64,000 nt of DNA from Hedera helix (taxonomy: Eukaryota; Streptophyta; Magnoliopsida; Apiales; Araliaceae), in contig OX359281.1 in the NCBI GenBank assembly GCA_947179155.2, positions 44,171,967 through 44,235,966 of the forward strand. The letters run 5' to 3'. The notes beneath the pieces were generated by a model. It was given only the letters and a program-made list of their open reading frames with translations, was not told the origin of the DNA and did no database searches. How positions within the stretch are numbered: position 1 is the first letter of the stretch; each line of letters starts with the position of its first letter. Both the position numbers and the translations under genes were made by a program. Below, piece after piece: positions 25,240-37,666 of the stretch.

Positions 25240-25960
25240 AAACAAGGGCAAGGGCGCATGAGAAACTCAGCATGATAGATCACTGTAGCATTAACTGTTT
25301 GATCAACAAGTCAGGAAGTCAATTAAAGACCGCATTAATCCAAATAATCCATAATTAATTCATATTGGAGCGCCATCGAATCCCCTATTCGAAGACATTC
25401 CCCACAACATCAAATGAGCAAATCCCTTGATTTTTGGAACGCATCCAATAGCTACGATTCTAAACCTATACCAGAGAGGATAGAGATCCAGATTGGGATG
25501 ACGAACTCCAACGACAAATTAAGGCGTGATGAGCACGAGGAGATTTGACTATGCAAATCTAGCAGGTGAATGGTACTCTTGAAGCTCTGCATCATCAACA
25601 AAATGAATGGGATGCATATTTGGCAGCCCTTGAAGGCGAAGATGAGATCTCCTTATCGAGAAAGGATTATGATAAGGAGTGAACCCCATAGAGTCAGTCT
25701 TGGGAACATCCTGTCGATTCGTTAGACGGTTCACACTATGGAAGGTCTTCATCCCACAACCTTGACGACGGACGTGAACAAGCAAGTCGACGTCCACAAC
25801 TTAACTCTCCTAAATACGTTTCGAACTGTTGGTCGAAGACCCCAAGGGATATTCCCAATCCCATATTGTAAAAGTTTGCGAAGTTGGAGAAGCGAATAGA
25901 TGTGACCCAGCCAAACTTGATGTTGTTGATTGATGAAATTCAAATGGATCCGACAAAGAA
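25240..25960 (+). pseudogene. Possible decayed retroelement gag-like coding segment
   Basis: The block is clearly GC-richer than its flanks. One plus frame over about 25700-25860 reads through Arg/Ser/Asp-rich sequence (HYGRSSSHNLDDGREQASRR), then a TAA at about 25868, then KLEKRIDVTQPNLMLLIDEI up to about 25960. Several stops and frame changes break it. The hydrophilic, charged composition followed by a short amphipathic segment resembles the N-terminal part of plant Ty3-type gag, but no diagnostic motif is present. Identification is weak. Confidence 0.3.
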
Positions 25961-26549
25961 GTTCATTTCATTTCTACCATATACTTAGTTTCAATTTAGT
26001 GTATCTTTGTTTAATTAGTCTAAATAACTACTTTATGGATTTATATGATCTATGGATTTATATGATCGTAACTAGTTTGAATGGAGGTTACTTGGTGATA
26101 TTAGTATTGTTGTGTTGCAATTTTGATGATGAATTAGGTCATTTGAACTAGGGATGGAGGAATTTAATTTTAAGAATATAGTCATTGTGGACTTGCAATT
26201 TTAATGATGTACAGGGAACATTTTGATGATTTATTTTTGTACAATTCTCGATCTTTAGGATTAAGTGGATTGTGCAAGCCCTTTCAAGTTATAACTATAC
26301 CGACATATAAATTGAAGGAAAATAGTTTCTTGTTGTCATTATTATCTCCTAGTTTATCAATTGTTGACTTTATGATTTCGATTTTTTTAAATTAAAATTA
26401 ATCTTTATAAATCATCACTGTAAAAATACATGTATTTAAATTTTTTAAATAAAAAAAATCACCAACGCCACAATTTTTTATTTCTATTTGAAAAATGTTA
26501 TTGGAATTCCAATTGTTTATTGCTACTATATATATATATATATATAGTG

Positions 26550-26684
26550 GTGCACAGTCGCTTATAGTGACGATTTTTTTGGACTACGGAAACAGTTCAA
26601 TCGTTGTCATAGTTATTTTTGGTCTATTGAGATAGTTGAATCATCGTTCTAGTTCAAAAAAATCGTCGTCATAGCCGACTGTAC
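26550..26684. mobile_element. Small foldback element, ~135 bp
   Basis: Left arm TGCACAGTCGCTTATAGTGA followed by CGATTTTTTTGGA; right arm TCAAAAAAATCGTCGTCATA followed by GCCGACTGTACA. The arms are reverse complements over ~30 bases with a few mismatches. Two internal direct half-copies (CAGTTCAATCGTTGTCATAG and TAGTTGAATCATCGTTCTAG) fill the middle. No ORF. It lies about 245 bp upstream of the mtSSB start codon. Confidence 0.65.
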
Positions 26685-26885
26685 ATTACACAATTGTGTG
26701 TGTATATATATATATTTAAAATTAATTTAAAAAACAATAACGAAACGTGCCGTGGCTTTATGCCAATTGCCGCAGTCCTATCAACAGTCAAGATCATTCT
26801 CTTTTCACTGAAACAAGCCATCACAGCCGTCAAACATTCGCCTCCTTTCTCCTGCACATAACCAGGTTTTACATTTTAGGGACAA

Positions 26886-26899
26886 AAACCCAAGGGTTT
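26886..26899 (+). promoter_or_regulatory. Telo-box-like inverted pair upstream of mtSSB
   Basis: AAACCCAAGGGTTT is a palindrome of two AAACCC cores 30-43 bases before the ATG. AAACCC cores are common near the starts of plant genes for mitochondrial and translation proteins. Function here is inference. Confidence 0.35.
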
Positions 26900-26928
26900 A
26901 ACAGTCTAAAGCTCTCAGTGAAATTTCA

Positions 26929-28123
26929 ATGGCGTCTTTACTCTCTAGAAGGCTGTATCGATCGCTTCTATCAAACCCTGGAGCTCCCTATCGCTTCTCC
27001 GTTCCTTTTTGCACGAATATAACTTCCGCTGAAAATTCCCCAAATTCAGACGATTCCAGCGTCGAATCGGATCTTCCCGAGTCCGACCCATTCCATTCGT
27101 CCCAATCTTCAGCCGGCCCAACCCAGCAACGCATTTACACCGATCGTCCCCTCGAAAATGGCTTAGATGTCGGCACTTATAAGGTATTAATTTGTGTATT
27201 TTTTGGAGTAATTTCGATTGTTTATTTTAGATATTTGTATTTATGTTAATTTACATATGTATAAAATTTGTTTTGATTTGGGGAAATGATATTATTAGAG
27301 CATATACTGTGTTTCATCATGATTCCTATTTTGACTTCATTAAGTCAAAATTCTGAAATATAATATTTATTTGATTTTAGCCAATATGATAAATACTAAT
27401 ACTTACAAAATTTGTTGTTTTGAAAACTTAATTGAATCACATAAATTTAAAATTTTAGGATTTCCTGAAATGACTTTTAGGTGTCAAAATGCCACTCTTT
27501 TTGTTGAATAGAGGAGTATTGTTTATCTTTGGAATTAGACGGATTGGTGAATTGGGTTTGTGTTTTTGAATTTCTGTGATATTTACATTCACAAAAATGC
27601 TACAAATACGTATGTTGTATTAAATGTTAGGATTAATATTTTTTCTTCTTTTGTTTAGGCAATACTGATTGGGCAGGTGGGGCAGGCTCCAATACAGAAG
27701 AAGCTGAAGAGTGGGAGGATTGTGACTTTGCTGTCAATAGGAACTGGAGGGATTCGGAATAATCGGAGGCCGTTGGATAATGAAGAACCAAGAGATTATG
27801 CGAATCGGTGTTCGGTTCAGTGGCACCGGGTTTCAATCTACCCAGAGAAGTTGGGAGAAGTTGCCGTGAAGCATGTTACTCCTGGGTGAGCAATTTTTGT
27901 TTGTTTTGTTGTTCAATATTTATTTAGCTGAATGTTGCTGCTGAATGGAAAAATAAGGAGAAAGAAGCTTCTAGACTTAAGTGGATATGTTGTCACATTT
28001 ACCAAAAAAATACGCATCTGTGTGCTGAACTGTTGCCGGTCACTCGTGGCTTGAATACATAAATTTGTTTTAGTTATATGAGGATTGCTTTTAATTTATT
28101 TATTTATCTTCTTTTTTTCTCCT

Positions 28124-28155
<32 letters not shown>

Positions 28156-29487
28156 TGAAGAAGAACTCTTGTTTTAAGTAAAGCGTCGTTGAAATTCTAT
28201 GTTGCGCAAATGATTACAATAGAGTTCACACTCTGCTTGTATTATGAAGTATTGTTGCTCTCAATGTGCATAAACATTTAAAATCTGTCATGTTAATGAG
28301 ATGCATGGTTTGGGAATATTATACTCTGAACTTGTATTATGCCTAAGATGTGTTTTGGCACATTGTCTTTAACTCATTCATGAACTTCCTACTGCAATTT
28401 CATCACGTAGATTAAGTGCCTGCAGTGAGATTATGCAACTGTGTTGGACTAGGATGCAAAGTCTTCATTCTTAAAAATCTCATATCCATAAGGAGAATAA
28501 TGATGACGTAAATAAATGCCTGAAATCTGATGGTCACTTGGTGTCCATGTCATGTCTTTATTTGCTAGTCAGAAATCCAAATTAACAAATTTCAGTGGTA
28601 ATTTCTACTACTGCTAGTATGGAAATCTTTAGGTGGTCGCATATGCCTACATTGTTAGTTTGTTACTAGGGATTGTCCAACCACTTACTAAGATTTATAA
28701 ATGCAAAAATATTGACTTAAAAGTAGTCACCTTTGGCATCTATAAGTACTGAAAATTTTCAATGTGATTTATTTATTTTGCAATCCTTGTAGAAGTGGGG
28801 TATATGTCAGTATTATCTTGTAGACAGACAAAATTTTCTATTGAAATCTTATGTTCATTTTAAGTTCCTTTTAGAGCCTGTAGGCTTACAACATGATATA
28901 AAAAGAGTTTGAAAATTAATGTCCTAACCTTTCATTTTCTTGCTGTAAATTCATGCCCGTGTCATTCTTTATTCAGTTATTTTGAGAGTTGTACTGCTTC
29001 TTACTTGCCTACATTAAGTAGGTCTTACATTCCTTTTATGCTGTTCAACTTTCCTGTAGTGGAGAAAATACGTGGAAAATATGTTCATATTTTGTTTCAT
29101 ATGGTCTTGAATATTATTTCCTTTCCGTTGCATTTCTGTACTTGTTTGCTTTAAATTCAATGTAGATCTTAATATTATATTATGTTTTCATTCATTGGTA
29201 GGTCGATCTTGTATTTGGAGGGAAATTTGGAGACAAAAATTTTCAGTGATCCAATAACTGGTCTTGTTCGGCGTATAAGAGAGATTGCCGTCCGTCAAAA
29301 TGGTAAGTTTCTTGCTCCACTCACTTTTATTATTTTATTTTATTTTTTAAAAAAAAAGCCTTTAAACTTCTAGTACATGGTCTGCTGTATTGAGATGTGA
29401 AAGAAAAACGTCTGCGTTCTTGTTTTCTGTTATTTGCCTGCATATCACACTCAATTTATCCACTCCCAACACTATATATATGTGTGT

Positions 29488-29521
<34 letters not shown>

Positions 29522-31730
29522 GCAAACTTGCATGTGGGGGTAGGGCCATAGGGGGCACTTTTGAGAATTTGTCAGCCAGTTGTCCACTGTAGATCAATAT
29601 GATTAATTTTTTAGGTTAGAATCTTTCGATTATGAAAACTAGAGTTTATATTTACTCTTGGTGATGTTGCTGAAAAGCCTTTTGCTCCACTCCCTTACAA
29701 AGACTGTTATTGTCAAACCTTCCGTCTCCTATGTTGGACCTGTAGAAGGTCTTATGGCTTGCCTCCGTGCCTAAGAGATGATACTTGAATTTGCAAGCTG
29801 CAATTGCATTTGCGGTCCTTTTTTGCCTCTTGTTATTAGGTGCTTGGTACGCTCCTGCTATAGAAACGAGTCCTTCGTTAAGCTCTCGTCATTTCCTCGT
29901 GAAGAAGATCCTCATAGTGAGTTATTGAGTTATTTACTAAATTAATAGTTGGACCAGTACGTATGCAGACTGTTATTGAAAGAATAAAAAAATATATATA
30001 TTTTATGTGTATGTCGGATCTTAGGTTATTAATATTGTTAACAGATTTCGGATGACTTTTTTTTTTTTTTTGTAATTAGATTTGAGGTTCAATTATTTGA
30101 TGTAATATTATTTCATTGGGGATTGTAGGTGTTTAGGTTAATTTAGCTATTGAAGTACTTTTAGTATCTACTTTTCAAGTATGGGTTATTTAGGTAATTA
30201 GAATTATTCCCATAATATCCCATAGTTTACTTGGTCATCAATCTTAGGTTTTCTAAATTAGTATTTTACTCCCAAAAAATTAAATAGGGTTTAATATTAT
30301 ATTATTATTTTGCGAGGGTATCCACAATTCCTTGCAAGGAAGAAGCAAGTCTACCTACAGACTAATAGTTCCCTTGCCACAGTGCGCCCTATGAATTCTG
30401 CATCACTTGTAGCTGATATGCTATTATGCTTTAGCCTGATATTGAAAAATTTCAGTTAAACAACCTTTAATTCTTCTTTCCAAATTGACCACAATAGTCA
30501 AATAGAGGCTGTAAGCAATAGCTTGTTAACCCTCTTCCTCACCCTGCTCTTTTTTCAACACCTAATGAAGGCCTTTACATCTGAATAACTGACCTAGTCT
30601 GGATAAAGCATAAATTTGGAGGTACAATGTCCCATTATAAGGACTGATACTGTTGCTCTTACTGCATAACGTCATGAAAATTCTTCACTTTCATCTTAGG
30701 TTGTCTATGGTATTAATAGCCTCCTATGACTATCCTCCACCATCTATAGAGGTGTGACAGGTGTCCCTCTTCCGTGTTGGTTAAGTAGAATTGATGAACT
30801 GAGAAAATTGAACGCCTTTAACCATGTTCCAACTTAACAAATTGTTTTATCTAAACCCAATGTAAACTAGAGAAATCCTTAACTCGCAGGCCTAGCCATA
30901 GATCTCAAGTTTTTAGATCACCATTCTCCTAGTCCATTTCATACTTCTCTTTCGCCACCCTTCACAAGATATCTATGTAACAGCTCTACTACTACAGCCT
31001 CTAAACAATGACACCTAGGCTCTTGAATCACAACGCTTTCTTTTTGGACAGGAGAATTAACCTTTTCTCAGGAAACAATAGGATACTTGAATACCATCTT
31101 AGTTTTCCCCAGTAGGGATCTTTCCGTGTGAAGCAGATTGAATATGTAGGAACAAGAGCAGTGCATATTTATGAAGATTACTTGAAAAATGAAAATACCA
31201 TTTCCATTATTGCTTTTCTTGGCCAGCTATAGTGCCGCATTCCATTGTTCAATCAGCTTGTATGAAATTTGTTGAGGTAAGAAAGCAATTTGAAGTTGAT
31301 CTGAACAGCAAATTTGTTTGTAGTAGTGTGTGTAGTACCCTCGTTATGCTAGATTCTGTTTTTTGTTCCTTTGATTTATGAAGCATTTATTCTAAAACTA
31401 GTAAAAAAATTATAGAAAGCATTGCATGCACTGAAGTCTAGCTTTTAATGGGATAGTATGAAAACTGTGCCTGAAGATGAGTCCGGGAATAAATCGGGTA
31501 CAATGGTAAAGCATTTTTCAGCAGGACATCTCTAGTGAACTGGCATCTTAGCAGCAAGATTGAGTGAATAATATTTTGGTTCCAGTCAAGTGTTTCATAA
31601 TAATACCCGTCTCTCTTGTTTTAAAAGTTTAGTTTATGTGGGCCTTGCAGGTAGACTTGTGTTTTTAGGAAAAGGAAGCGACTCTCAGAAATCCACACAA
31701 GCAGAAATGAAAGGAGTCGGTTATTACTGA
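26929..31730 (+). CDS. Mitochondrial single-stranded DNA-binding protein (mtSSB), four exons, 220 aa
   Basis: Coding exons: 26929-27183, 27659-27885, 29202-29302 and 31651-31730, total 663 nt with continuous frame and GT-AG borders. Residues 1-35 form an Arg/Ser-rich presequence (MASLLSRRLYRSLLSN) typical of mitochondrial import. A hydrophilic Ser/Asp/Pro linker (about 36-75) precedes an SSB OB-fold: VGTYKAILIGQVGQAP, then RIVTLLSIGTGG, RCSVQWHRVSIYPEKLGEVA, VTPGSILYLEGNLETK and RLVFLGKG. It coats single-stranded mitochondrial DNA during replication, repair and recombination. The last exon choice (AG at 31649-31650) restores Asn-Gly-Arg and ends GVGYY. Introns are 475, 1,316 and 2,348 bp; introns 2 and 3 carry long poly-G tracts. 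No other ORF in the introns looks like a nested gene. Confidence 0.93.
28134..28154 (+). repeat. Poly-G tract (21 G) in mtSSB intron 2
   Basis: A run of T is followed directly by 21 G. Confidence 0.9.
29488..29520 (+). repeat. Poly-G tract (33 G) in mtSSB intron 3
   Basis: A TATATATGTGTGTG lead-in followed by 33 uninterrupted G. Confidence 0.9.
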
Positions 31731-34440
31731 AAAGCAGATGTCGGAGCATAGGTGACCGGAGGTTCCGCTCAGCGAGCTATTTCATTTATGCAAAATTATG
31801 ACTGATCTCACATTGCTTTTTAGTTACGGTAGTTGGGATATCTTCATTTTTCATTTTTATGGGATGGGGGATTTTGAGAGTGGAGGAATTTGTTGTAAAC
31901 TAAAATTTGTTATAATTTGTGTGCCTCTCTCTCTCTCTCTCTCTCCCCCTCCGGTGGGAGGAATATATTACTGGGATCGGTTCTGGTGATTCGTAATAGA
32001 CTGTTATTACGTATTGTAGATGGTTTGCATTTTGGTCCATATCTTAGATGGTTTGCATTTTTGAGCTTCTGCTGGAATTCTTCGTCTACTTTTACCTGGG
32101 AGCGTGATTCTTGGAAGGACTAATTAATTATGAAATGCCTTAGAAATTTTAAAAAATATAGGCTATGAGGTTAAATAAAGGTTAAATTATTACAAATAAT
32201 TATATTTCATTCATCATTTTTATAAACAAATGTGTCTAGTCTGTACGCAGTCATCATAATATATTTATGGTCCATGTTTCTTAAATGTGAGTTTCATATT
32301 ATCTTTAATACTTTTATGAAAAATATTAAAAAATATTATTAACAACAGTTCACTCTATTTGTTAGAACAGTTTCGTTCCTTTTTAAATTATAAGATGAGT
32401 ATTAATTTTTTTATATTTTAAAATTTAAATTGATATAAATTTACTTAATTTTATAAATGTAATTATGAAAATTATAAATTATTTAAAAGATTTTATTTAA
32501 TTATAAAATTTTATTATTTTTAAAAGTTAAATTAGTGGCATCAATTTTGAAATGGTTTCATTTCAAATTTAATATAAAAAACCCAACTCAATTTTATATT
32601 TTGGAGTAATAAGTAAATTACTATTAAAATATAATGCTTAATATTTTTAATATATAATAAGAGAAATAATATTTTTACAGATAAAAATAATAATTTTATA
32701 TAAAATAAATATTAAATAAGTCTTATATTTATATAATTTTTTATATAAAAATATCAATTCTCTTTATTAAATATAATACAAAGCAAAACATGACTACCCA
32801 TTTAGAACAGATAAGTGGACTATTTTTAGTCAAAAAAAATGGTGCGCTGACATGGAAAGTATTAATGGGACCGGTGATGTAATTTTCCATAATATAATAA
32901 AGTCCTTTCCATTCCGGTTAAGCGACTGCAGAATTTCTAAATAGGGTTGAATAATAAATTGAATTTGGCCTCAACATTTTATCAAAAATTGATCAAATTG
33001 TACCGCTAAAATTATAACAATGATTCTAGCATATATGATGATTTTAAAAAAGTTAAAAAAATTTATTTACAAACAGTCTATTGCACCACCAAAATTTTAC
33101 TGCACTAGTAATATTTATTATTCTTTCTGTCTCAAGATAAAATTTTAGTTGATTTTTTGCGTATATTAAGAAAGATGATAAAATGATAAAATTGATTATA
33201 TTTAAATTCTCATTTAATTGTCTAATTTTCTTCACATAGATAGTGATACTCCATAAATATGCATATAGAATAAAAATATGACAATTAATACTAAGGATAT
33301 TATGGGCAAATTATTATAAAAATATATATTATTTAAGGTGAATAGATATTTAACTTGAGATTACCTAAAATATTAATAAGAATTTTTATCCTGGGAGGGA
33401 AGGAGTATATTTTTTTTAAAGTTACATAAGTCAAAACGACGTGATTTTGGCTATTTATGAAAATTAGAACTAATTCACTTATGAAAATGACCCTCTTTGA
33501 TCATTTCTTATTTTCTATTTTTTTTTCCATGTGTACTCAGTAATGCAGTATTTGACTATTTGATTTTTATTTATTTTTTGGATTTTTTGCAAATTAGTGT
33601 TTTAACAAATGAATTCTTATTGGAGACTTGTTTATTGCAGACTTATTTACTACAAATGAGTGTTTATTCCAGACTTGGTTCGTGAGATTTTGCAATTTTT
33701 GTACCTTTATTTTAACTTTATTTTTTTTCAAAATTGTAACTTAACACAACTCTCTCTTTTCCGTGAAAAAAAATATTTTTCAGTAAGTATATTTTTAATT
33801 AGTTTTGAACTCAAAATCACACCGCACGTTTCACAATCGATTTCATATGTGATTTTGAATTTACAAAATCACATTTAAATAATTTTATGTACGATTTAAA
33901 CTTTTAATCGTATCAAATTACACCATACTCTACGCTATTTTCAAGCATGCAAGTGAAGAATAACTTTTTTTGTCTTATATAGGACAAACGTAAACAAACA
34001 GAAGTAGAAACTTGGAAGGCTTATGTACTTTTGGGCAGTCACGAACGTATTGAGGATTTTTATTAAGGGTAATTATCTTTATAATTAAAAATAATTGACA
34101 AGTAAAAATAATGATAATTAATATAATTGACCATATATAGAGTTCATTAAAAATATATTAGAGCCATTATAAAATTATTTTTTGATGTCTAATTTTTTTT
34201 ACAATCACCTCATTTCCAGTAATATCATATACATCTTTTTCAGTGTAAGCCACTATTTATTGACCGTTAAGTAGAATAGAATCGAACGCATTTTATGCAA
34301 GAATATTTTATGGGAAAATATTATTTATCCCATAAAATTTTATCACTATGTTGATAACAAAGGATATAAGAAACTTAACTCAGTTGGAGAATTGGTAGCA
34401 ATTAAAACTTCCATCCTTGATTTTAGAGAAGTTACAATAT
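31731..34440. other. mtSSB 3' flank and AT-rich intergenic, no gene seen
   Basis: The first few hundred bases are probably the mtSSB 3' UTR, with a CT-rich tract at 31925-31950. Beyond that it is AT-rich with an eroded MITE-like segment near 32365-32570 and a clearer one at 33119-33408. Confidence 0.5.
33119..33408. mobile_element. Stowaway-like MITE, ~290 bp
   Basis: Left end TATTCTTTCTGTCTCAAGAT, right end ATCCTGGGAGGGAAGGAGTA, reverse complements with several mismatches; AT-rich interior. Confidence 0.6.
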
Positions 34441-34452
34441 GTATAATAAATG

Positions 34453-35165
34453 AAGAGCAGGAAGAATCAGAAGAAGTGATGAGGGTGATAATGATAAGGC
34501 TAAAGGTTCTGATTTGATAGGCAAAAATACGGTGATAGCTGAGGGTAATAACAGTGAAGGTGATAATGATAAGGGTAATAATTATGCGGATGAGGAGGAG
34601 ACATGAGCCATTTGATGATAGTGCTTATGAGGAGGAGGATGCAGAGTTAATGTGGACAAAGAAGTTAAATTTGCTGGATTGGAATCATGTTGTTGATAAG
34701 AACAAAAGGAAAAATAACCAGAAAATGCCAAGGATAATTTAATGACCGATAGTTTGCCATCAGTTATAAGAGATGATGATGACACCACTATTGATTGGCC
34801 TGTTTTTAGTCTAGAAACACAAATGGATGATCCACAATTTGAAAGGCTATGTTGTTAATTAGGGATAATAAAATCTTTAAGGCAAATATGGGAGACAATT
34901 TGAGATGTATAAGAATAAAACACCAAGGGTAGATTTTATTTCTAATCTTCCTTTGTCCTTGAAAAATATATGCTTCAAAAATGCAAAGAGAGAACATGTA
35001 CACTAGAAGCAAAGAAATATACAGAGTTGCATACATACACTAGGGAGCACAAAGTCAAACATGTGAACTCTAGGTGCATGGCTTGTTGAGAAGTATGTTA
35101 ATGAATTCACCAGAAAGAGGGAAATATTAAAACATAATTTTCTTTATTCATCAAAAGGTTTTCTT
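34453..35165 (+). pseudogene. Decayed Mutator-like (MULE) transposase N-terminal region
   Basis: Fragments in shifting frames keep the order of a plant MuDR-type transposase N-terminus: an acidic Asp/Glu/Asn-rich leader (34480-34640); DWPVFSLETQMDDPQFE (~34793-34844); DNKIFKA (~34863-34884); a YASKMQRENMYT-like block (~34970-35005); REHKVKHVNSRCMA (~35046-35087); and AWLVEKYVNEFTRKREI (~35079-35130). In intact MULEs these are the 'F.vGM.F....F..av' segment, the zinc-binding DBD and the WLa.ky...fr segment. Many stops and frameshifts interrupt them, and the catalytic DDE domain is not seen downstream, so it is dead and truncated. It lies 0.8 kb from the 3' end of the convergent P450 gene. Confidence 0.7.
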
Positions 35166-35924
35166 CAATTGCATATTGGATGCCCTTTTATAACAGGATG
35201 GATTACAATCGGAAAAGAAAGTCAAAACTAAAAATTAAATGTATTTTAAATTCCGAAAATTATATTTAAAATATTTCTAATTGATACAAACTTAAAATTC
35301 CTTAGTAGAGCATAAAATCAAGCCTAAATTTAATGCTAAAAAATCCTAACAACTATAATAAAAAAAAATTACAATTTAAATATAATAAAATATTATATCT
35401 TACCTCCATCATTAAATAAATTAAAAAATATAAAAATATAAGTATTTTGTCCTTCACCAACATGCTTGATCTCGTTTGTTACCCCTTTATTTATAGTAGA
35501 GGTAGTCCCGATATGTTCCGGAAATCCCGTAGATTTTCAATGTGAAAATTGCATGGTCTACCTTATATTTTTCTGTCACTTACAGAAGAGAATCGCAGCC
35601 TTGATGGCCTTTCATTTGTTGTACAATTGGAATGCTCTTTCTATATATTGCAACTCATTCCTATTGGTTAGACATATAGCAAGTTGAGAACTGAACGACT
35701 TCATTCATACAATTGAAATTCATCAAGGACGAGATCACTATGTATACGTACAATAAATAAATCTTCATATGGTAAGCTTTCAACCAATCTAATGATAACT
35801 CGTAATAACATTTAAATTATAAGAATAGCAGTTACAGAATTAAATAAAGCACCTCCTACCTTAATTTTACATTCATTAATTTATTAAATGAAATACAAGG
35901 TTGTAGTCCATCTTATAGCTAGTC
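35166..35924. other. Intergenic, no gene seen
   Basis: AT-rich sequence between the MULE relic and the P450 stop codon. The lower part probably includes the P450 3' UTR. The 73-codon plus ORF at 35466 shows no family features. Confidence 0.5.
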
Positions 35925-37560
35925 TTAGTTTGGAGTGAAAGGGGTAGCTCTTAAAAGTAAGCTAGTTTTTCTCTTAAGAGTAGCCCCCAAGACCTCATTC
36001 ATGTCAAGAGCATTTGACTTCAATCCATTTGGCATTGTCCAGTCAAAGTGGTACAACAGCAGGGCAAGAGGTAACTCAATACTGGCTATACCAAATGCTA
36101 TGCCTGGGCAAGATCTCCTACCTGCTCCAAAGGGGATATAGTTGAGGTTTGTACCATTGTAATCGATAGATTTGTTGTCGAATCTCTCTGGTTCAAAACT
36201 CTCCGCATTAACCCAATATTTAGGATCCCTCCCAATCGCCCACGCATTAACAATAAGCTTGGTCCTGACGGGTATAGTGTATCCTTCAACCTCACACTGC
36301 TCCCTACATTCCTTAGGGAGTAGCAGGGGAGCCGGCGGGTGCAGGCGTAGAGTTTCTTTAATTACCAACTTCATGAAGCTTAATCCTTGAACGTCAGCTT
36401 CATGTATTTTTGTCTTTCCCTTGAAGACTTGTCTAACTTCATCTTGTACCTTCTCCATTACTCTAGGGTTTCTTACCAATTCTGACATTGTCCAATCAAG
36501 TGCAGTTGAAGCAGTATCAGTTCCAGCTGTGAGCATGTCCTGTAATACCAAGATATATACATGCGTATTAGAATTTTACTGATTCTAATATCTAGTAAGA
36601 GTTAAAGATGAAGTAGAACTGTGTCTATCCAAGCTAGAATTAAAGAAGAAAACTTACACAAATGATGCCTTGCATGTTGTCAGAAGTAATGGGAAACTGA
36701 AGGCCCCCTTTCTCTTGAACTCTCAAAAGAACATCAACTAGATCTTCCTCCCCTTCAACACGACCATCACTATTCTTTGTCTTGGCCCTTTTCTCTTCAT
36801 GCTCCTTGATAATATTGTAAAAGATCTGATCAAGCTGCTTCCGAACCTTCTCTAGTTTAGACCTCAATCCACTAAAAAGATGAAGAAATCTATAGGAAGG
36901 AAACAAATCAGCAACATCAAAGCCTCCGCCTAAAGCTGCCATCAAGTCGATGAAGTGAACCAATTCATCTTGATACTTGCTTTTCTCTCCAATCGCGGCT
37001 CGGCAAGTTATGGCATTTGTCAATGAGGTAAACTTGTGAGTAAGATTGATAGGCGAATCCAAGGACGACTTAATAGATTCGACTAAATTCCATGCTTCGT
37101 CCTCACGAATAGAGCGAAAAGAATTGACTTTGTTGGCAGTGAGGAGTTCTACCGTGCACACTTTACGCATCTGCCTCCAATAATCATCGTAGTCATTAAA
37201 AACCACGTCTTTACAGCCTTTTAATATAATCTTGCTAAGCTGAAGTTGTGCCCTATTCGAAAAGGCACGATCGTGTGTTTTAAATACCTCTTTTGCCACT
37301 TGAGATGATGAGACAACAATCGCGGATATCTCAGCAAGTTGAAGATGCATGATAGGTCCATGTTTTTGAGACAAGTCTCGGAGAGCTCGATGTTGTATAT
37401 CACCTGCTAATTCAAGTATGTTTCCGATGAGAGGCAGCTTTCTTGGCCCCGGGGGCAAATTTTGATGATCACTTGTTTTTGTAAATGATCTTTTGAGTAG
37501 GATTAAGAAGGTGATAACAAGAAAAGATATTATGACTGATACGAGAGAATTGAGCTCCAT
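35925..37560 (-). CDS. Cytochrome P450, CYP71-clan (CYP71D-like), two exons, 505 aa
   Basis: Exon 1 is 37560-36658 and exon 2 is 36539-35925, joined in phase 0 across a 118-bp GT-AG intron at the position typical of A-type plant P450s. A membrane anchor spans about residues 6-22, then the PPGP hinge (36-39), the C-helix WRQMRK (128-133), I-helix AGTDTA (306-311), ExxR as ETLR (363-366), PERF (418-421) and the heme loop PFGAGRRSCPG (437-447) with Cys445 as the iron ligand. All key residues are present and the length is normal, so it should be an active ER-bound mono-oxygenase. The residue after the oxygen-binding Thr310 is Ala, where Ser/Thr is commoner. The sequence resembles the CYP71D type, often terpenoid or alkaloid oxidases; the substrate cannot be told. 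The frame stays open upstream, but Met at 37560 begins the standard anchor. Confidence 0.95.
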
Positions 37561-37655
37561 TATACTAGTTAAATGAGAAAGAACAGAATTGGATGCTATG
37601 TGTTTCTTGCTTGAATACTTCTTGTTGTTGTAGATACTAATGATCATCTTCACTG

Positions 37656-37666
37656 CTATATATATG
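37656..37666 (-). promoter_or_regulatory. Probable TATA box of the P450 gene
   Basis: On the minus strand CATATATATAGCAG lies about 100 bases upstream of the ATG, a normal plant core-promoter distance. Confidence 0.55.

Larger units (their letters stand above)
23207..26549. other. Intergenic, AT-rich, no intact gene
   Basis: It contains a possible eroded MITE at 23530-23680, a (CATA)n/(TA)n run at 24679-24728, and a GC-richer block with broken reading frames (25240-25960) described separately. The ORF at 24949-25218 is Leu-rich but matches nothing I know. Confidence 0.5.

Noticed and set aside
29182..29373. Stand-alone ORF starting MFSFIGRSILYLEGN
   Set aside because: It is intron sequence plus mtSSB exon 3; real coding begins at 29202.
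30300..31180. Nested gene or retroelement in mtSSB intron 3
   Set aside because: Less AT-rich than the surroundings, but no frame of useful length or motif on either strand.
34370..34410. tRNA-like A-box (TTAACTCAGTTGGAGA)
   Set aside because: No B-box or acceptor stem partner at the right distance.
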